Of a stretch of 64,000 bases of DNA, positions 33,849-42,872 are shown one piece after another. Where the stretch lies: NCBI RefSeq assembly GCF_013404595.1, contig NZ_JABVAX010000008.1, positions 1 to 64,000 of the forward strand. Direction: 5' to 3'. The notes under the pieces are model-generated. The model saw only the letters and a list, made by a program, of their open reading frames with translations, was not told where the DNA came from and made no database searches. This DNA comes from Jannaschia marina. Lineage in GTDB: Bacteria; Pseudomonadota; Alphaproteobacteria; Rhodobacterales; Rhodobacteraceae. Each line of letters opens with the position of its first letter. Position 1 is the first letter of the stretch. The position numbers and the translations under genes are program-made.

Positions 33849-34703
33849 TCACTTGAACTTCGCCACCATGTCCATGATCCCCGGGATCGTATGCAGCTGC
33901 TCCGCGTGGGTCGGCTGGAAGTATTGCTTGAGGCTGCGCTGCGAGAGGCCGCCGAGGATGGTGAAGTAGTACATCTCGTAGCCCGGCAGAACGGCGCAGG
34001 GGTGGTAGCCGCGGTCGAGGCAAATCGTGGAGCCGTCCATGATGTGATAGGCATCGCCGGGTGTGTTGTCCTCCCGCTGGAGCATCTGCACGCCCGAGCC
34101 GTAGTTCGGCTTGAAGCGGAAGTTGTAGGTCTCGTCGTGGCGCGTCTCGATCACCTCGCCGTCTTCGGAGCGGTCGGTGTCGTGCTTGTGGCTTGGAAAG
34201 CCGGACCAGCCGCCGGTGCCCACGGTGAAGAGCTCCGAGACGAGGAGGCGGCCGACGCGGTCGTGGTATTGCGCGCCGAGGATATGGGCGATGCGGCGGT
34301 GGGTCTTCGTCTCGTCTGATCCGTATTGCACCTTGTCGAGATCCTTGGCGCGCACCTCGAAGGGCTTGAGCGTCTCGGCGTATTTCGCGCCGGCGATGAA
34401 GACCTCGGCATTCTCGGACCGACAGGTGAAGCGGCAGGCGGTGTCGGTGGGGATGTAGGCCCCTTCGGGGTCGCCGTCGAAGACGTCTTCGCGGCGCAGG
34501 CCGAGGTCGGCGTAGGTCTCGCCCGCGACCTCGACGGTGATCGTGCCGGTGGCGGGCACCACGCAGGTCTCGTAGCCAGGGACGCGGTAGTCGAAGCTCT
34601 GCCCCTCGGTCAGCTTGACGATGTTGAAGTAGTTCAGCGGCACCGTCGCGTTGCCGGCGTCGACGATGGGCTTGTTCTGGTTGTCGTGGGGCGGGATGTG
34701 CAT
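33849..34703 (-). CDS. iolB: 5-deoxy-glucuronate isomerase
   Basis: A 284-residue cupin that isomerises 5-deoxy-glucuronate in myo-inositol breakdown. FPSHKHDTDRSEDGEVIETRHDETYNFRFKP gives the metal-binding His/Glu cluster, and RGYHPCAVLPGYEMYYFTILGG the second cupin block. Last gene of iolD-phyH-iolC-iolB, four bases after iolC. ATG at 34703 chosen; the upstream frame is inside iolC. Confidence 0.95.
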   Translation of the reverse strand: MHIPPHDNQNKPIVDAGNATVPLNYFNIVKLTEGQSFDYRVPGYETCVVPATGTITVEVAGETYADLGLRREDVFDGDPEGAYIPTDTACRFTCRSENAEVFIAGAKYAETLKPFEVRAKDLDKVQYGSDETKTHRRIAHILGAQYHDRVGRLLVSELFTVGTGGWSGFPSHKHDTDRSEDGEVIETRHDETYNFRFKPNYGSGVQMLQREDNTPGDAYHIMDGSTICLDRGYHPCAVLPGYEMYYFTILGGLSQRSLKQYFQPTHAEQLHTIPGIMDMVAKFK

Positions 34704-34707
34704 GGGC

Positions 34708-35679
34708 TTACTCCGTGGGGTCCGTCGGGCCGGGGTGGGTGGCGAGGAAATCCTCGAGGTCGGCGGTCGTGGGCATGGCGGGGGCGCAGCCGACGCGGGC
34801 GACGACCATGGCCGCGCTGGCCGAGCCGCGCAGGACGGCCGTGCGCAGGTCGTGGCCGTTGGCCAGCGCCGCGATGAACCCGCCCATGAAGCTGTCGCCC
34901 GCGCCGGTGGGCTTGAGCGCGTCGGTGGGGTAGATCCCGGTGCGGATCTCTTCCCGGTCTCCGTGCAGCGTGATCGCACCCTTTTCGCCCATCTTGTAGA
35001 CGATGAGCTTGCCCCGGCGGGCGAGCGCGCGCGCCGTGTCGAGGCCGCGGTCGTAGGACCCGGCCATGAAGCCGAACTCGACGTCGTTGCCGATGATGAT
35101 GTCCGAGGCCTCGCCCGCGCAGGTCAGCACCTCGGCGGCGAAGGCGGGCGAGGTCCAGGAATAGGGGCGGTAGTCGATGTCGAAGATGCGGGGGACGCCG
35201 GCGGCCTCGGCCAGCTCGAAGGCGCGGAAGGCGGCGGTACGGCTGGGGTCGGCGGCGAAGACGGTGCCGGTGGTGATGAGCGCGGCGCGCCCGGCGTAGC
35301 GCGCGGCCTCGACGTCGGCGACGGTCATCTCGAAGTCGGCGGCGCCGTTGCGGTAGATGACCGACTGGTGGTCCTCGATCCGGCTTTCGACCACGGCGAG
35401 GGAATTGCGCGCCTCGCCGCCCACGGGCGTCACGTGGGTGCGGTCGATGCCGTAGTGGTCGAGCTGGTTGAGGGCGAAGCGGCCGATGGCGTCGTCGCTG
35501 ACCCGCGTGACGAGGGCGGCGCTGCAGCCCTGCTTGACGAGGGCCACGGCGATGTTCGCGCTGCTGCCGCCGAGGCAGGAGACGAAGCGCGTCGCCTCCT
35601 CGGTGCGGGTGCCGGGCGGGTCGGGGTAGAAATCCATCCCCGCGCGGCCGACGATCAGGAAGTCGGTGCCCGCGAACAT
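34708..35679 (-). CDS. iolC: 5-dehydro-2-deoxygluconokinase
   Basis: A 323-residue ribokinase-family (PfkB) enzyme of inositol catabolism. CLGGSSANIAVALVKQG near the N-terminus and the C-terminal catalytic stretch DALKPTGAGDSFMGGFIAAL (base Asp in GAGD) are intact. The ATG shares a base with the stop of the PhyH gene (TGATG). Confidence 0.95.
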   Translation of the reverse strand: MFAGTDFLIVGRAGMDFYPDPPGTRTEEATRFVSCLGGSSANIAVALVKQGCSAALVTRVSDDAIGRFALNQLDHYGIDRTHVTPVGGEARNSLAVVESRIEDHQSVIYRNGAADFEMTVADVEAARYAGRAALITTGTVFAADPSRTAAFRAFELAEAAGVPRIFDIDYRPYSWTSPAFAAEVLTCAGEASDIIIGNDVEFGFMAGSYDRGLDTARALARRGKLIVYKMGEKGAITLHGDREEIRTGIYPTDALKPTGAGDSFMGGFIAALANGHDLRTAVLRGSASAAMVVARVGCAPAMPTTADLEDFLATHPGPTDPTE

Positions 35680-36518
35680 CAGGTCCGGCCCTCGGCGTTG
35701 ACCGCCGCGGCGGTGTCGAGCACCTCGGGGTAGGGATAGTCGAAACCCAGAAGCTGCCGCAGGTCGGGCGCGGCGGCGGCGAGGAAATCGGCGGGCAAGG
35801 CACCCGGCATGTCCTCGAGCGGCTTGACCCACTTGGGCAGGTAGTTCGTCAGCACCGCGCAGCGCTCGTGGTCGGAGCGGTTGGGCATGGCGCAGTGCCA
35901 GGCCGCGCCGAAGAACAGGATCGTGTCGCCCGGATCGCCCAGCATCCGCTCGGCGCGGCCATGGAAATCGTCGGCCTCGGTCGGGTAGCGCAGCTCCTTC
36001 TGCGTGCCGGGGACGTAGGCGGTGGCCCCCGAGGCCTCGGTGAAGGGGTCGAGGATGATTGTCACCTGCGCGTTCATCGGGAAGCTGGCGTTGAGGCCCG
36101 TCGGATGCGTCTCGGGCGCGTGGAAATCCCAATAGGGGTAGTCGACATGCGGCTCCTGCCCCGGCCCGCCGGGCAGGATGCGGTTGGCGGCGATGGAGCC
36201 CATGATGAAGCCGGTGCCGAGGAAGCGGCGCAGCACCTCCATCAGCACGGGATGGGTCGCCATGCGCGAGAAGACCTCGCCCTTGGCCAGGAGGTTCCAG
36301 ACGCGGCGCTGCAGGGCGATGGTCCCCGCGGCCTCGGCGGCACCCTGGAAATGGGTGACCTTGGCGGCGTCGCGGTCCGAGTGCTCAAGGATGATGCGCC
36401 GGGCCTCGGCGATCTCTCCGTCGGTGAAGAGGCCGGTGAAGCGGACGGCCCCGGTGCCGGTCAGAAGCTCGGCGACGATGGCCTCTGGGTCGCTCGTCTC
36501 GGCGGTATAGGTCTTCAT
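35679..36518 (-). CDS. Phytanoyl-CoA dioxygenase (PhyH)-family protein in the iol operon
   Basis: A 279-residue Fe(II)/2-oxoglutarate oxygenase. The facial triad is visible as H-x-D in EPHVDYPYWD and a distal His in FGAAWHCAMPN, with a later Arg (ERCAVLT) for 2-oxoglutarate. It sits between iolD and iolC with a 1-base gap and a 1-base overlap, so it is an integral part of the operon. It is not an enzyme of the standard inositol pathway. Oxidation or demethylation of an inositol derivative before entry into the pathway is a possible role, but this is inference. Confidence 0.88.
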   Translation of the reverse strand: MKTYTAETSDPEAIVAELLTGTGAVRFTGLFTDGEIAEARRIILEHSDRDAAKVTHFQGAAEAAGTIALQRRVWNLLAKGEVFSRMATHPVLMEVLRRFLGTGFIMGSIAANRILPGGPGQEPHVDYPYWDFHAPETHPTGLNASFPMNAQVTIILDPFTEASGATAYVPGTQKELRYPTEADDFHGRAERMLGDPGDTILFFGAAWHCAMPNRSDHERCAVLTNYLPKWVKPLEDMPGALPADFLAAAAPDLRQLLGFDYPYPEVLDTAAAVNAEGRT

Positions 36519-36519
36519 C

Positions 36520-38382
36520 TCAGACCCCCCTGCGCTGCCGGTGGCGGGTCGCTTCGGTCTCGGCCCGGGCGGCGCGGACGCTTTCGCTGTCGGAGACTTC
36601 GGGCGTGCCGATCTCCCACCAGGCGTGGCCTTCGGTCGTCCAGCCCTCGTAGGGGTCGACCTGCATCACGATGACCGAGGTTTCGGGGCGGGCCTTGGCG
36701 CGCCGGAAGGCCTCGGCCAGTTCGGCGGCGTTCGACACGGTCTCGGCCTCGGCCCCCATGGCGCGGGCGTGGGCCTCGAAGTCGACGGCGACCTGGCGGG
36801 TGGCGGTGGGCGTGTCGGCGATGAGGTTGTTGAAGCTCTCCTGCCCGGTGCTGTTCTGCAGCTTGTTGATGACGGCGAAGCCGCCATTGTCGAGGACGAG
36901 GACGATCAGTTTCTTCTCGGTCAGGACGGCGGAATAGAGGTCGGAATTGAGCATCAGGTAACTGCCGTCGCCGGTGAGGACGACGGTGTCGGCGTCGGGC
37001 TCGGCTTCGGATTGCGCGATGCGCGCGCCCCAGCCGCCGGCGATCTCGTAGCCCATGCAGGAGAAGCCGAATTCGACGTCGACGGTGCCGGGCTTGAGTG
37101 TGCGCCAGTTGGCGGTGACTTCGGCGGGCAGGCCGCCGGCGGCGGCGACGACGCGATCCTCGGGGGCCATGAGCGCGTTCACCGTGCCGATGGCCTGCGC
37201 GTAGGAGTTCGGCCGGTTGCCGGGGCGGACGGTCTCGGCGCGGGTGTCGTTCCACCTCGCGCGCTCGGCTTGGCAGTCGGCGAGCCAGTCAGCAGGGGCC
37301 GCGTGGCCCGCGAGCGCCTCGGAGATGGCGGTGAGGCCCAGCTTGGCGTCGCCGACGACGGTGGCGGCCAGGTGCTTGGCGGCGTCGTGGCGGCCGACGT
37401 TCAGGTGCAGGAGCCGTGCGTCGCGCGCGAAGGCCGTCCAGGAGCCGGTGGTGAAATCCTGCAACCGGGTGCCGACGGCGAAGACGAGGTCGGCGCGCTC
37501 GGCCGCCCAGTTGGCGCTGTCGCTGCCGGTGACGCCGACGGGGCCGATGTTGTGGCCGTGGTCGTCGGTGAGGTTGGCGCGGCCGGCGATCGTCTCGACC
37601 ACCGGGATGCCGTGGGTCTCGGCGAAGGTGGTGAGTTCGGCGACGGCGCCGGAATACTGGACGCCGCCGCCCGCGACGATGACGGGCCGCTTGGCCGATT
37701 TCAGCAGCGCGGCGGCCTCGGCCACCTCGCCCGTGTCGGCGGCCTGCCGGCGGATGCGGTGGACGCGGTGGGCGAAGAAGTCGACCGGGTAGTCGGCGGC
37801 CCAGCCCTGCACGTCCTGCGGCAGGCCAAGGAACGCGGGGCCGCAATCGGCCGGGTCGAGCATCGTGGCGAGGGCGGCCGGCAGGCTCTGGAGGATCTGG
37901 AGCGGATGGGTGATCCGGTCCCAGTAGCGGGTGACGGATTTGAAGGCGTCGTTCACGCCATGGGTCGGGTCGCCGAAATGTTCGAGCTGCTGCAGCACCG
38001 GGTCGGGCAGGCGGGTGAGGAAGGTGTCGCCGCAGAGCATGAGCATCGGCAGCCGGTTCGCATGCGCGAGCGCGGCGGCGGTCAGCAGGTTCGCGGTGCC
38101 GGGGCCCGCGGAGGCGGTGCAGAACATGAAGCGGCGGCGCAGGTGGTACTTGGCATAGCCCGCGGCGGCGAAGCCCATGCTCGTCTCGTTCTGGCCACGG
38201 TAGAGCGGCATCTCGTCGTGCACCGGATAGAGCGCCTCGCCCAAGCAGGGGACGTTGCCGTGACCGAAGATGCCGAAGCCGCCGCCGCAGATGCGCGTCT
38301 CGGTGCCGTCGATCTCGATATGCTGCGCCATGAGCCAGCGCACGATGGCCTGCGCCACCGTGAGGCGGATGGTGTCGGACAT
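36520..38382 (-). CDS. iolD: 3D-(3,5/4)-trihydroxycyclohexane-1,2-dione hydrolase
   Basis: A 620-residue thiamin-diphosphate enzyme that opens the inositol ring. FGHGNVPCLGEAL and LYRGQNETSMGFAAAGYAK (catalytic Glu) lie at the N-terminus, and TVVLTGDGSYLMLNSDLYSAV with VLDNGGFAVINKLQ near the C-terminus is the TPP/Mg region. ATG 38382 follows GGGAGGAAG; the upstream codons cover the operator. First gene of the minus-strand iol operon. Confidence 0.95.
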   Translation of the reverse strand: MSDTIRLTVAQAIVRWLMAQHIEIDGTETRICGGGFGIFGHGNVPCLGEALYPVHDEMPLYRGQNETSMGFAAAGYAKYHLRRRFMFCTASAGPGTANLLTAAALAHANRLPMLMLCGDTFLTRLPDPVLQQLEHFGDPTHGVNDAFKSVTRYWDRITHPLQILQSLPAALATMLDPADCGPAFLGLPQDVQGWAADYPVDFFAHRVHRIRRQAADTGEVAEAAALLKSAKRPVIVAGGGVQYSGAVAELTTFAETHGIPVVETIAGRANLTDDHGHNIGPVGVTGSDSANWAAERADLVFAVGTRLQDFTTGSWTAFARDARLLHLNVGRHDAAKHLAATVVGDAKLGLTAISEALAGHAAPADWLADCQAERARWNDTRAETVRPGNRPNSYAQAIGTVNALMAPEDRVVAAAGGLPAEVTANWRTLKPGTVDVEFGFSCMGYEIAGGWGARIAQSEAEPDADTVVLTGDGSYLMLNSDLYSAVLTEKKLIVLVLDNGGFAVINKLQNSTGQESFNNLIADTPTATRQVAVDFEAHARAMGAEAETVSNAAELAEAFRRAKARPETSVIVMQVDPYEGWTTEGHAWWEIGTPEVSDSESVRAARAETEATRHRQRRGV

Positions 38383-38440
38383 CGGCTCTTCCTCCCTCGG
38401 ACGAAAGGGCTTGCGCCCTCTCGAATCCGAGAATACGGAT

Positions 38441-38458
38441 ATTGCAACCGGTTGCAAT
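38441..38458. promoter_or_regulatory. LacI-type operator between iolD and the divergent oxidoreductase
   Basis: The perfect 18-bp palindrome ATTGCAACCGGTTGCAAT lies in the 100-base divergent promoter region. A near-identical palindrome (ATTGCAATCGGTTGCAAT) precedes the lacI-type gene at 42688, so that regulator probably controls both iol transcripts and itself. Confidence 0.85.
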
Positions 38459-38482
38459 CGCAAATCCGGGCGGGAGGACGAG

Positions 38483-39601
38483 ATGGCGACGACGCACCGG
38501 GACATCGGGATCGGCATCGTGGGCGGCGGCTACATGGGCAAGGCCCATGCGGTCGCCATGTCGGCGGTCGGCGCGGTCTTCGAGACGGCGCTGCGGCCCC
38601 GGCTCGCCATGGTCTGCGCGACGTTGGAGGCTTCGGCGGAGCGGTACCGCGCGGCCTATGGCTTCGCGGCGTCGACGACCGATTGGCGCGCGCTGGTGGA
38701 CGCCCCCGAAGTGGAGGCCGTCGTCATCGCCTCCCCGCAGGCGACGCACCGCGAGATTGCGGAAGCGGCCTTCGCGCGGGGCAAGCCCGTCTTCTGCGAG
38801 AAGCCGCTGGGGCGCGACCTCGACGACAGCCGCGCGATGGTGGCCGCCGCCGAGGCCGCGGGCGTGGTCAACATGACGGGCTTCAACTACGTCCGCACGC
38901 CCGCCACGCAGGAGGCGATCCGCCTGATCCGGGCGGGAGAGCTGGGGCGGATCACCTGGGCGCGGTTCGAGCATACCGAAGACTTCCTCGCCGATCCGGA
39001 GGCCCCGGCGACCTGGCGCTGCACGGGCCGGGCGACGGGCTGCATGGGCGATCTGGCCCCGCATCCGATCAACTGCGCGCTGGCGCTGATGGGGCCGATC
39101 CAGAGCCTGAACGCTACGATAGAGACGGTGCACGGCACCCGCCCCGGCCCGGAAGGCCCCGTCGAGGTGACGAACGACGACCACGCGCAGATGATGCTGC
39201 GCTTCGAGAGCGGAGTGCTGGGTCACCTCTACGTCAGCCGCACGGCGACCGGGCGCAAGATGGGCTATGCCTACGAGATCCACGGCACGAAGGCGTCGAT
39301 CCGCTTCGACGGCGAGGACCAGAACGCGCTGCATCTCTACCGCGCCGAGGGGCCGGAGGCGGGGCGGGGGTTCACCAAGGTCCTGACCGGGCCGGCGCAT
39401 CCGAACTACGCCGCCTTCTGCCAGGGGCCGGGGCACGGCACCGGCTACCAGGACCAGATCATCATCGAGGCGCGGGATTTCCTGCGGGCCATCGAGACGG
39501 GCACATCCATCTTTCCCACGTTCCGCGACGGGATGGAGGTCAACCGGGTGGTGGATGCCGCCTGGGCGTCCTCCGAGGCGCGGGCCTGGGTCGATTTGTG
39601 A
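38483..39601 (+). CDS. Gfo/Idh/MocA oxidoreductase (inositol dehydrogenase-like)
   Basis: A 372-residue NAD(P)-dependent sugar/cyclitol dehydrogenase. Rossmann motif GIVGGGYMGKAH at the N-terminus, FCEKPLGRD at the substrate/cofactor hinge and GDLAPHPIN with the catalytic His region. The ATG follows GGGAGGACG. It leads the + strand unit with iolE and a second family member. Probable substrates are other inositol isomers or an inositol derivative; iolG proper is likely the gene at 47772. Confidence 0.9.
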   Translation: MATTHRDIGIGIVGGGYMGKAHAVAMSAVGAVFETALRPRLAMVCATLEASAERYRAAYGFAASTTDWRALVDAPEVEAVVIASPQATHREIAEAAFARGKPVFCEKPLGRDLDDSRAMVAAAEAAGVVNMTGFNYVRTPATQEAIRLIRAGELGRITWARFEHTEDFLADPEAPATWRCTGRATGCMGDLAPHPINCALALMGPIQSLNATIETVHGTRPGPEGPVEVTNDDHAQMMLRFESGVLGHLYVSRTATGRKMGYAYEIHGTKASIRFDGEDQNALHLYRAEGPEAGRGFTKVLTGPAHPNYAAFCQGPGHGTGYQDQIIIEARDFLRAIETGTSIFPTFRDGMEVNRVVDAAWASSEARAWVDL

Positions 39602-39611
39602 GGACAAGACC

Positions 39612-40502
39612 ATGAGCATCCGCATCGGCAACGCGCCCTGTTCCTGGGGCGTGGAGTTCGCGCAGGACCCGCGCAACCCGACCTGGCAGCACGTCCTGAC
39701 GGAATGTGCGGCGGCGGGCTACACGGGCATCGAACTCGGCCCCGTGGGCTTCATGCCCGAGGACCCGGCGGTGCTGGCCGAGGGGCTGGCGGCGCATGAT
39801 CTGGAGCTGATCGGCGGCGTCGTCTTCCGGCCGTTCCACGATGCGGCCCAATGGGACGATGTGATGGATGGGGCAGTGCGGACCTGCAAGGCGCTGGTGG
39901 CCCATGGGGCGCGGCATCTCGTTCTGATCGACTCGATCTCGCCGCGCCGGGCACCGACCGCCGGGCGGGCCGGGGAGGCCGAGCAGATGGACGCGGGCGA
40001 ATGGGCCGCCTTCCGCGACCGCATCGCGATGGTCGCCAGGATGGGAGCCGAGGAGTACGGGCTGACCGTCGGCATCCACGCCCACGCGGGCGGCTTCATC
40101 GACTTCGAGCCGGAGCTGGAGCGGCTGCTGGACGAGGTGCCCGAGGACATCCTGAAGATCTGCTTCGACACCGGGCACCACAGCTATGCGGGCTATGACC
40201 CGGTCGCCTTCATGAAGCGGCACATGGGCCGCATCAGCTACATGCACTTCAAGGACATCGACCCGGCGGTGAAAGCGCGCGTGGTCGAGAACCGGACGGA
40301 TTTCTACAAGGCCTGCGGCGACGGCATCTTCTGCAACCTCGGTCAGGGAGACGTTGATTTCCCGGCGGTGCGGCAGGTGCTGCTGGATCACGGGTTCGAG
40401 GGCTGGTGCACGGTGGAGCAGGACTGCGACCCGACGCTGGACCCGGACACGCTGAAGGATGCGAAGGTCAACCGCGACTACCTCCAATCGATCGGATTCT
40501 GA
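39612..40502 (+). CDS. iolE: Inosose (2-keto-myo-inositol) dehydratase
   Basis: A 296-residue TIM-barrel lyase. IGNAPCSWGVEF at the start, GYTGIELGPVGFMPED, HAHAGGFIDFEPELERLLD, CFDTGHHSYAG, YMHFKDI and the metal-binding EQDCDPTLDPD near the end match IolE. It follows the oxidoreductase by 10 bases and precedes the next one by 1 base. Confidence 0.95.
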   Translation: MSIRIGNAPCSWGVEFAQDPRNPTWQHVLTECAAAGYTGIELGPVGFMPEDPAVLAEGLAAHDLELIGGVVFRPFHDAAQWDDVMDGAVRTCKALVAHGARHLVLIDSISPRRAPTAGRAGEAEQMDAGEWAAFRDRIAMVARMGAEEYGLTVGIHAHAGGFIDFEPELERLLDEVPEDILKICFDTGHHSYAGYDPVAFMKRHMGRISYMHFKDIDPAVKARVVENRTDFYKACGDGIFCNLGQGDVDFPAVRQVLLDHGFEGWCTVEQDCDPTLDPDTLKDAKVNRDYLQSIGF

Positions 40503-40503
40503 G

Positions 40504-41661
40504 ATGGCGAAACTGAACTGGGGCATGATCGGCGGCGGCGAGGGCAGCCAGATCGGGCCGGCGCACCGGTTGGGCGCGGGGCTCGACGGGGAACTCGCCT
40601 TCGTCGCCGGGGCGCTCGACCATCGACCCGAGGAGGGGCGCGCCTACGGGCAGCGGCTGGGGCTCGACGCCGACCGCGCCTATGGGTCGTGGCAGGAGAT
40701 GCTGGAGGGTGAGCGGGGGCGGGACGACCGGGTCGACCTCGTGACCGTCGCCACGCCGAACGCCACGCATTTCGAGATCACGCGCGCCTTTCTGGAGGCG
40801 GGGTTCCACGTGCTTTGCGAGAAGCCGATGACGATGACGGTGGAGGAGGGGGAGGAGCTCGTGCACCTCGCCAACCACACGGGTCGCATCTGCGCGGTGA
40901 ACTACGGCTACACGGGCTATTCGCTGGTCCGGCACATGCGGGCGATGGTGGCGCGGGGGGACATCGGGAAGGTGCGCGTCGTGGTCGCGGAGTTCGCCCA
41001 CGGACACCACGCGGATGCGACGGACGCCGACAATCCGCGGGTGCGCTGGCGCTACGACCCGGCGCAGGCGGGCGTCTCGGCGCAGTTCGCCGATTGCGGG
41101 ATCCACGCGCTCCACATGGCGAGTTTCGTGACCGGGCAGGAGGTGGAGCGGCTCTCGGCCGATACCGTCTCGGCCATCCCGGTGCGCACGCTCGAAGACG
41201 ACGCGATGGTCAACTTCCGCATGGACGGGGGTGCCGTCGGGCGGCTCTGGACGTCTTCCATCGCCATCGGGCGTCAGCACGGGCTGACGCTGCAGGTCTT
41301 CGGGGAGACGGGGGGTCTGCGCTGGTCGCAAGAGCAGCCGAACCAGCTCTACTACATGCCTCTGGGTGAGCGCCTGCAGGTGATCGAGCGCGGCGAGGGC
41401 AACCTCTCGCCCGAGGCGGATCGCACGAGCCGGGTGACGGTGGGCCATGCCGAGGGGATGCCGCTGGCCTTCGGCAACATCTATGCCGACCTCGCCGAGG
41501 CGATCCGCGCGCGCAAGGAAGGGCGGACGATGGACCCGGCGGCCAACCTCTACCCCCGGGCGGAGGACGGGCTGCGCTCCATGGCGGCGGTCTTCGCGGT
41601 GGCGGCATCGGGCAAGGCCGAGGGCCGCTGGGTCGACGCGCGGCCGCCGATGTTCCGGTAG
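40504..41661 (+). CDS. Gfo/Idh/MocA oxidoreductase
   Basis: A 385-residue dehydrogenase with GMIGGGEGSQIGPAHR, CEKPMTMTVEEGEELV and QFADCGIHALHMASFVTG. The G-G-G-E-G-S-x-I-G start is a subgroup mark of iol-cluster oxidoreductases annotated as inositol or scyllo-inositol dehydrogenases. ATG 40504 selected just behind the iolE stop. With the genes at 38483 and 47772 the locus has three family members, suggesting several inositol stereoisomers or derivatives are used. Confidence 0.9.
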   Translation: MAKLNWGMIGGGEGSQIGPAHRLGAGLDGELAFVAGALDHRPEEGRAYGQRLGLDADRAYGSWQEMLEGERGRDDRVDLVTVATPNATHFEITRAFLEAGFHVLCEKPMTMTVEEGEELVHLANHTGRICAVNYGYTGYSLVRHMRAMVARGDIGKVRVVVAEFAHGHHADATDADNPRVRWRYDPAQAGVSAQFADCGIHALHMASFVTGQEVERLSADTVSAIPVRTLEDDAMVNFRMDGGAVGRLWTSSIAIGRQHGLTLQVFGETGGLRWSQEQPNQLYYMPLGERLQVIERGEGNLSPEADRTSRVTVGHAEGMPLAFGNIYADLAEAIRARKEGRTMDPAANLYPRAEDGLRSMAAVFAVAASGKAEGRWVDARPPMFR

Positions 41662-41689
41662 GGGCGCGCGGCATGGTCGGCGCGGTCGT

Positions 41690-42688
41690 TCACTTTAGCG
41701 GTCGCAGCGTCCCCCGCTCCACCACCTTGCAGGGAAAGAGCCGCGCTTCGGGCAGGCGGTCGGGGTCGTCCACGGCAAGGAGCGCAAGCTCGACCGAGGC
41801 GGCCACGATCTGGTCGAGGGGCTGGCGGATGGTGGTGAGGTCGATGTTGTCCCAGCCCGCCATCTCCATGTCGTTGAGGCCGAGGAGGCCGACGTCTCCC
41901 GGCACCGAGAGCCCCGCATCCTGCAGCGCGGAGAGCGCGCCGATCGAGAGCACGTCGTCGCCGCAGAAATAGGCCTCCGCGGCCGGGCCCTGGCCGAGGA
42001 GGCGCTGCATCTCCTGCCGGCCGTCCTGAAAGGTATAGGCGGGCGCGAAGCTCGTGGTGACGGCGACGTCGCTGTTGCCGAGGCCGTCGAGGAAGCCGGT
42101 CAGGCGATCCTGCGTGGAGGTCGCGTCCTCGGGGCCGCCGAGGAAGGCGACGCGGGTGTAGCCGCGCGCGCGCAGCGTCTCGGCGGCCATCCGGCCCGAG
42201 GCGACGTTATCGATGCCGACGACATGGGTCTCGGGCGCGCTCGTCCAGCGGCCGAAGGAATGGACGACGGGCAGGCGCGCGTCGTGGAAGGCGCGCGCGA
42301 AGCTGGGCGGGAGGGTCGAGGAGGCGACGATGACCCCGTCGACCGAGTATTGCCGCAGCATCCGGACGGAGGCCTCGGGGTCGGTCTCCCCGGTGAGGTT
42401 GACGAGGAGCGGTCGCATCCCGCGCTCCTGCAGGCCACGGGTGAAGCGGTCGAAGACCTCGAGGAAGATCGGGTTGTGGAAGTTCGAGACGACGATGCCG
42501 ATGAGCTTCGTGCGCCCGGTCGAGAGCGCGGAGGCGAGCGCGGAGGGCGCGTAGCCCAGATCGGCGGCGGCACGTTCGACCTTGGCGCGGGTCTTGGCGC
42601 TGACCGAGGCCCCTTCGGTGAAGGTGCGCGAGACGGCGGAGCGACTCACCCCGGCGCGCAGGGCCACGTCCTTGAGGGTCACGGGCAT
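41690..42688 (-). CDS. LacI-family regulator of the iol genes
   Basis: A 332-residue repressor: helix-turn-helix TLKDVALRAGVSRSAVSRTFTEGASVSAKTRAKVERAAADLGY plus a periplasmic-binding-protein-like sensor domain. Its own promoter carries ATTGCAATCGGTTGCAAT, and the same palindrome lies before iolD and 38483. It thus plays the role that IolR plays elsewhere; the inducer is probably an inositol pathway intermediate. Confidence 0.92.
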   Translation of the reverse strand: MPVTLKDVALRAGVSRSAVSRTFTEGASVSAKTRAKVERAAADLGYAPSALASALSTGRTKLIGIVVSNFHNPIFLEVFDRFTRGLQERGMRPLLVNLTGETDPEASVRMLRQYSVDGVIVASSTLPPSFARAFHDARLPVVHSFGRWTSAPETHVVGIDNVASGRMAAETLRARGYTRVAFLGGPEDATSTQDRLTGFLDGLGNSDVAVTTSFAPAYTFQDGRQEMQRLLGQGPAAEAYFCGDDVLSIGALSALQDAGLSVPGDVGLLGLNDMEMAGWDNIDLTTIRQPLDQIVAASVELALLAVDDPDRLPEARLFPCKVVERGTLRPLK

Positions 42689-42736
42689 GGTCTTTCTCCG
42701 GTTTCTCCGCCCCGATCCTCCCGCGGGTGGCAGAAA

Positions 42737-42754
42737 ATTGCAATCGGTTGCAAT
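42737..42754. promoter_or_regulatory. LacI-type operator (autoregulatory)
   Basis: ATTGCAATCGGTTGCAAT, about 50 bases before the lacI-type ATG at 42688. It differs by one base from the operator at 38441-38458. The surrounding A/T-rich runs extend the symmetry (AAAATTGCAA...TTGCAATTTT). Confidence 0.85.
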
Positions 42755-42801
42755 TTTTTCGTTGCGCAAGGGGGAAGCGGGTCGATTTTTGCGGTAGATT
42801 A

Positions 42802-42815
42802 CATCACTGATGATG
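42802..42815. promoter_or_regulatory. Second operator type: CATCA-N4-TGATG
   Basis: CATCACTGATGATG, with an extra half-site GATGATGG at 42841-42848. The same dyad recurs before the isomerase gene (43939-43952). It lies 58 bases before the second lacI-type start, whose product is the likely binder. Confidence 0.65.
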
Positions 42816-42872
42816 GAACAGGTCCGGAGCGTCATTGCGGGATGATGGCGCAGGCCGAACCTCGGAGGCCCG

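Noticed and set aside
36541..39615. Long open frame of over 1000 codons on the + strand opposite iolD
   Set aside because: It is antisense to iolD and then runs out of frame through the oxidoreductase gene; composition is Gly/Arg/Ala-rich with no recognisable domain. High GC makes such shadow frames common.
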